Assembly: GCA_030598625.1 (NCBI GenBank)
Contig: JAUVPO010000081.1
Span: forward strand, 1 to 7,752
Origin: Deferribacteres bacterium
Lineage (GTDB): Bacteria; Nitrospirota; Thermodesulfovibrionia; UBA6902
Reading direction: 5' to 3'
Length of the DNA stretch: 7,752 bases
This document shows, piece by piece, positions 6,432-7,752 of the stretch (within the stretch, counting starts at the first letter, position 1; each line of letters starts with the position of its first letter). The position numbers were made by a program, and so were the translations under genes. The notes under the pieces were generated by a model. That model saw only the letters and a program-made list of their open reading frames with translations. It was not told where the DNA came from and did no database searches.

Positions 6432-6858
6432 TTGTCGCGATGGAGACAGCGGCCCTTAAACCGAGGACGTAGCTATCCGGGCCGAAACCGGATATCTGTC
6501 CGTGTGCCACGGGTGAAATGAGTGACTTATGCCTGAATTCTTCCCTTTTGTATATATTTGAAAGATGGATCTCTACGGCAGGGATATCAACGGCCGCAAT
6601 CGCATCTCTTATGGCGACGCTGGTGTGCGTATATGCAGCAGGATTTATAACGAGCGCTGCATACTCTTGTGTCTTCTGGATTAAATCCACAATTTCGCCT
6701 TCATGATTGGACTGCCTTATATCGATCTCCACCCCAAGTTCAGCAGCAAGCTTTTCAAGCGACTTATTGATATCGTCAAGTGTTTTTGACCCGTATACAT
6801 CAGCCTCCCTTGTGCCGAGAAGATTGAGATTGGGTCCGTTAATAATCAATATCTTCAT
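6409..6858 (-). CDS. aroQ: 3-dehydroquinate dehydratase, type II
   Basis: AroQ dehydrates 3-dehydroquinate to 3-dehydroshikimate, the third step of the shikimate pathway to chorismate and aromatic amino acids. The 149-residue length is standard for the type II dodecameric enzyme. The N-terminal NGPNLNLLGTREADVYG (7-23) contains the catalytic Arg17 and Tyr22 on the flexible lid. QSNHEGEIVD (49-58), INPAAYTHTSVAIRDA (71-86, with Asn72), VEIHLSN (95-101, catalytic His98) and FRHKSLISPVAHGQISGFG (108-126) complete the active site. The ATG at 6858 is preceded by GGATAAACC, a modest ribosome-binding sequence. It is the first gene of the cluster, about 43 nt after the predicted transcription start. 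Its last codons (NAKKGAS) overlap the start of the M24 peptidase gene and include an A7 tract. Confidence 0.98.
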   Translation of the reverse strand: MKILIINGPNLNLLGTREADVYGSKTLDDINKSLEKLAAELGVEIDIRQSNHEGEIVDLIQKTQEYAALVINPAAYTHTSVAIRDAIAAVDIPAVEIHLSNIYKREEFRHKSLISPVAHGQISGFGPDSYVLGLRAAVSIATNAKKGAS

Positions 6859-6907
6859 GGTTTATCCATAAGTATACTTCTATTTAGCGGTTAAAAATAA
6901 GTCAACT

Positions 6908-6938
6908 ATTATATCAAATCTTTTAAAACAAGTATCAA
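6908..6938 (-). promoter_or_regulatory. Predicted sigma70-type promoter of the aroQ-pcm cluster
   Basis: On the minus strand, TTGATA (6938-6933) is followed after 19 bp by TATAAT (6913-6908), a perfect -10 box. The 19-bp spacer is longer than the optimal 17. Transcription would start near 6901 and leave a leader of roughly 43 nt before aroQ. The site lies in the only AT-rich non-coding gap of the window (6859-6967), directly downstream of the coaBC terminator, which is where a promoter is expected. No operator-like palindrome was recognised. Prediction from consensus only. Confidence 0.5.
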
Positions 6939-6967
6939 TATCAAAATATACCTATCTTTTCTTCTTT

Positions 6968-7000
6968 AAAAAATATGGAGGTTGAACCTCCATATTTTTT
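6968..7000 (-). terminator. Rho-independent terminator of coaBC (symmetrical)
   Basis: A perfect inverted repeat: 16 bases (6968-6983) are exactly complementary to 6985-7000, around a central G at 6984. In RNA this gives a stem of about 14 bp (AAAAAATATGGAGG with CCTCCATATTTTTT) and a 5-nt loop. The minus-strand transcript of coaBC meets the hairpin right at its stop codon (7002-7000) and then runs into six U residues. The plus strand has the same structure with a U-run, so it could also stop opposing transcription. It isolates the aroQ cluster from coaBC. Confidence 0.93.
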
Positions 7001-7752
7001 TACTTCCGGGGCTTTAATTCAAGCAATTTATCAAGTATGACATCAGCTACCTCGATCTTCTTCATCTCCGGATACTCGGTAATCCGACCGTTCCTGTCAA
7101 TTAACGCAACCACGTTGGTATCGACGTCAAACCCCGCGCCTTTTTGTGATATATCATTTAATACTATCAGGTCAAGGTTTTTTCCCCTCAGTTTGGTCTT
7201 TGCACTTTTAATATCTTTGCCTGACTCAGCTGCAAAACCTACTATGACTCTTTTGCCCTTCTTCTCACCGATCTTCATAAGTATATCAGTATTTTTCCTT
7301 AATTTCAGTGAGATTGCCTCTGTTTTCTTAAGCTTTACTTTAGCTGTATCAGCGGGGGAATAATCGGATACTGCGGCAGCCATAATGACCGCTGTAGACT
7401 TTTTAAGGTGCTTGAATACTGCCGCCTCCATCTCTGATGCCCTGTCCACAGAGACAAAAGAAGCCCCAGCCGGTGGTTTCTGGGACGATGGACCGCTGAT
7501 AAGTGTGACACCAGCGCCGCGTCTTAAGGCAGCGCGCGCTATTGAATATCCCATCTTCCCTGAAGAGCGATTTGAAATATACCTGACGGGATCCAAAGGC
7601 TCCACTGTAGGTCCTGCGGTAACTAAAATGTTTTGCCCTGTAAGATCCTTCGGCATTAACGCTGCTGCCGCGGCTTCTACAATCTCTCCAACCTCAACCA
7701 TCCTGCCTACGCCCTCTTCTCCACATGCAAGACTGCCTGTGACCGGCCCGAC
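7000..7752 (-). CDS. coaBC: Bifunctional phosphopantothenoylcysteine decarboxylase/synthase (CoaBC), 5' truncated
   Basis: The frame is open to the right edge of the window, so the N-terminal part of the gene is missing; the ATG at 7701 is internal. The first visible residues, GSLACGEEGVGRM (7737-7699), are the CoaC substrate flap with its conserved Cys (codon 7725-7723), which assists ene-thiol reduction during decarboxylation. The rest is the CoaB domain, which couples 4'-phosphopantothenate to cysteine using CTP: NILVTAGPTVEPLDPVRYIS (7632-7573), NRSSGKMG with the conserved Asn, AAAVSDYSPAD (7380-7348), the lysine-rich KVKLKK loop, GFAAES (7239-7222) and LNDIS. The C-terminal EMKKIEVADVILDKLLEL is typical. 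The order CoaC flap then CoaB shows the usual fused bacterial enzyme. It produces 4'-phosphopantetheine for coenzyme A. Its stop lies within the base of a strong terminator. Confidence 0.96.
   Translation of the reverse strand, partial: VGPVTGSLACGEEGVGRMVEVGEIVEAAAAALMPKDLTGQNILVTAGPTVEPLDPVRYISNRSSGKMGYSIARAALRRGAGVTLISGPSSQKPPAGASFVSVDRASEMEAAVFKHLKKSTAVIMAAAVSDYSPADTAKVKLKKTEAISLKLRKNTDILMKIGEKKGKRVIVGFAAESGKDIKSAKTKLRGKNLDLIVLNDISQKGAGFDVDTNVVALIDRNGRITEYPEMKKIEVADVILDKLLELKPRK

Noticed and set aside
7037..7363. 108-codon plus-strand frame opposite coaBC.
   Set aside because: It mirrors the CoaB domain codons, is Ser/Phe/Leu-rich without motifs, and has no sign of its own promoter or ribosome-binding site.
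1..7752. CRISPR arrays, tRNA/rRNA genes, insertion sequences, phage or defence genes.
   Set aside because: No direct repeats with regular spacing, tRNA-like cloverleaf, transposase or integrase motifs were found; nearly the whole window is accounted for by housekeeping genes.

Overview
The window reads as an ordinary bacterial chromosome segment of moderate GC. Seven genes form a tightly packed minus-strand cluster, flanked by two genes cut by the window edges. The gene order (aroQ, M24 peptidase, efp, accB, accC) and an exported isoaspartyl methyltransferase suggest a Desulfobacterota- or Nitrospirota-like Gram-negative. That is inference from gene content and protein style; no rRNA or other direct taxonomic marker is present.

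Layout from left to right. Positions 1-1352 (+) hold the C-terminal part of a glycogen/starch-synthase-like GT-B glycosyltransferase whose start lies left of the window. It converges on the minus-strand cluster, which in transcription order (right to left) is: aroQ (6858-6409), an M24 Xaa-Pro aminopeptidase (6431-5370), efp (5359-4799), accB (4718-4275), accC (4278-2938), thiE (2883-2203) and a signal-peptide-bearing pcm (2189-1455). Spacing is operon-like: a 23-bp overlap, a 10-bp gap, an 80-bp gap, a 4-bp ATGA overlap, a 54-bp gap and a 13-bp gap. A plausible sigma70-type promoter (6908-6938) sits before aroQ. Upstream of that, a perfect inverted repeat (6968-7000) forms a strong terminator for the 3' part of coaBC (7752-7000), which runs off the right edge.

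The cluster is housekeeping. AroQ acts in the shikimate pathway, AccB and AccC are the biotin carrier and biotin carboxylase of acetyl-CoA carboxylase (the carboxyltransferase genes are not here), EF-P rescues ribosomes at polyproline, the M24 enzyme trims Xaa-Pro peptides, ThiE makes thiamine phosphate, and Pcm repairs isoaspartate. CoaBC makes 4'-phosphopantetheine for CoA, the acyl carrier of the reaction AccBC serves. All genes are intact apart from the two edge-truncated ones.

I see no clearly new multi-gene system. The points most worth checking are the EF-P tip residue (Arg instead of Lys, outside the usual EarP-type context), the exported Pcm, an in-frame coding-like tail after the glycosyltransferase stop, a C8 tract encoding Pro-Pro-Pro-Gly in that gene, and a poly-A tract where aroQ and the peptidase gene overlap.
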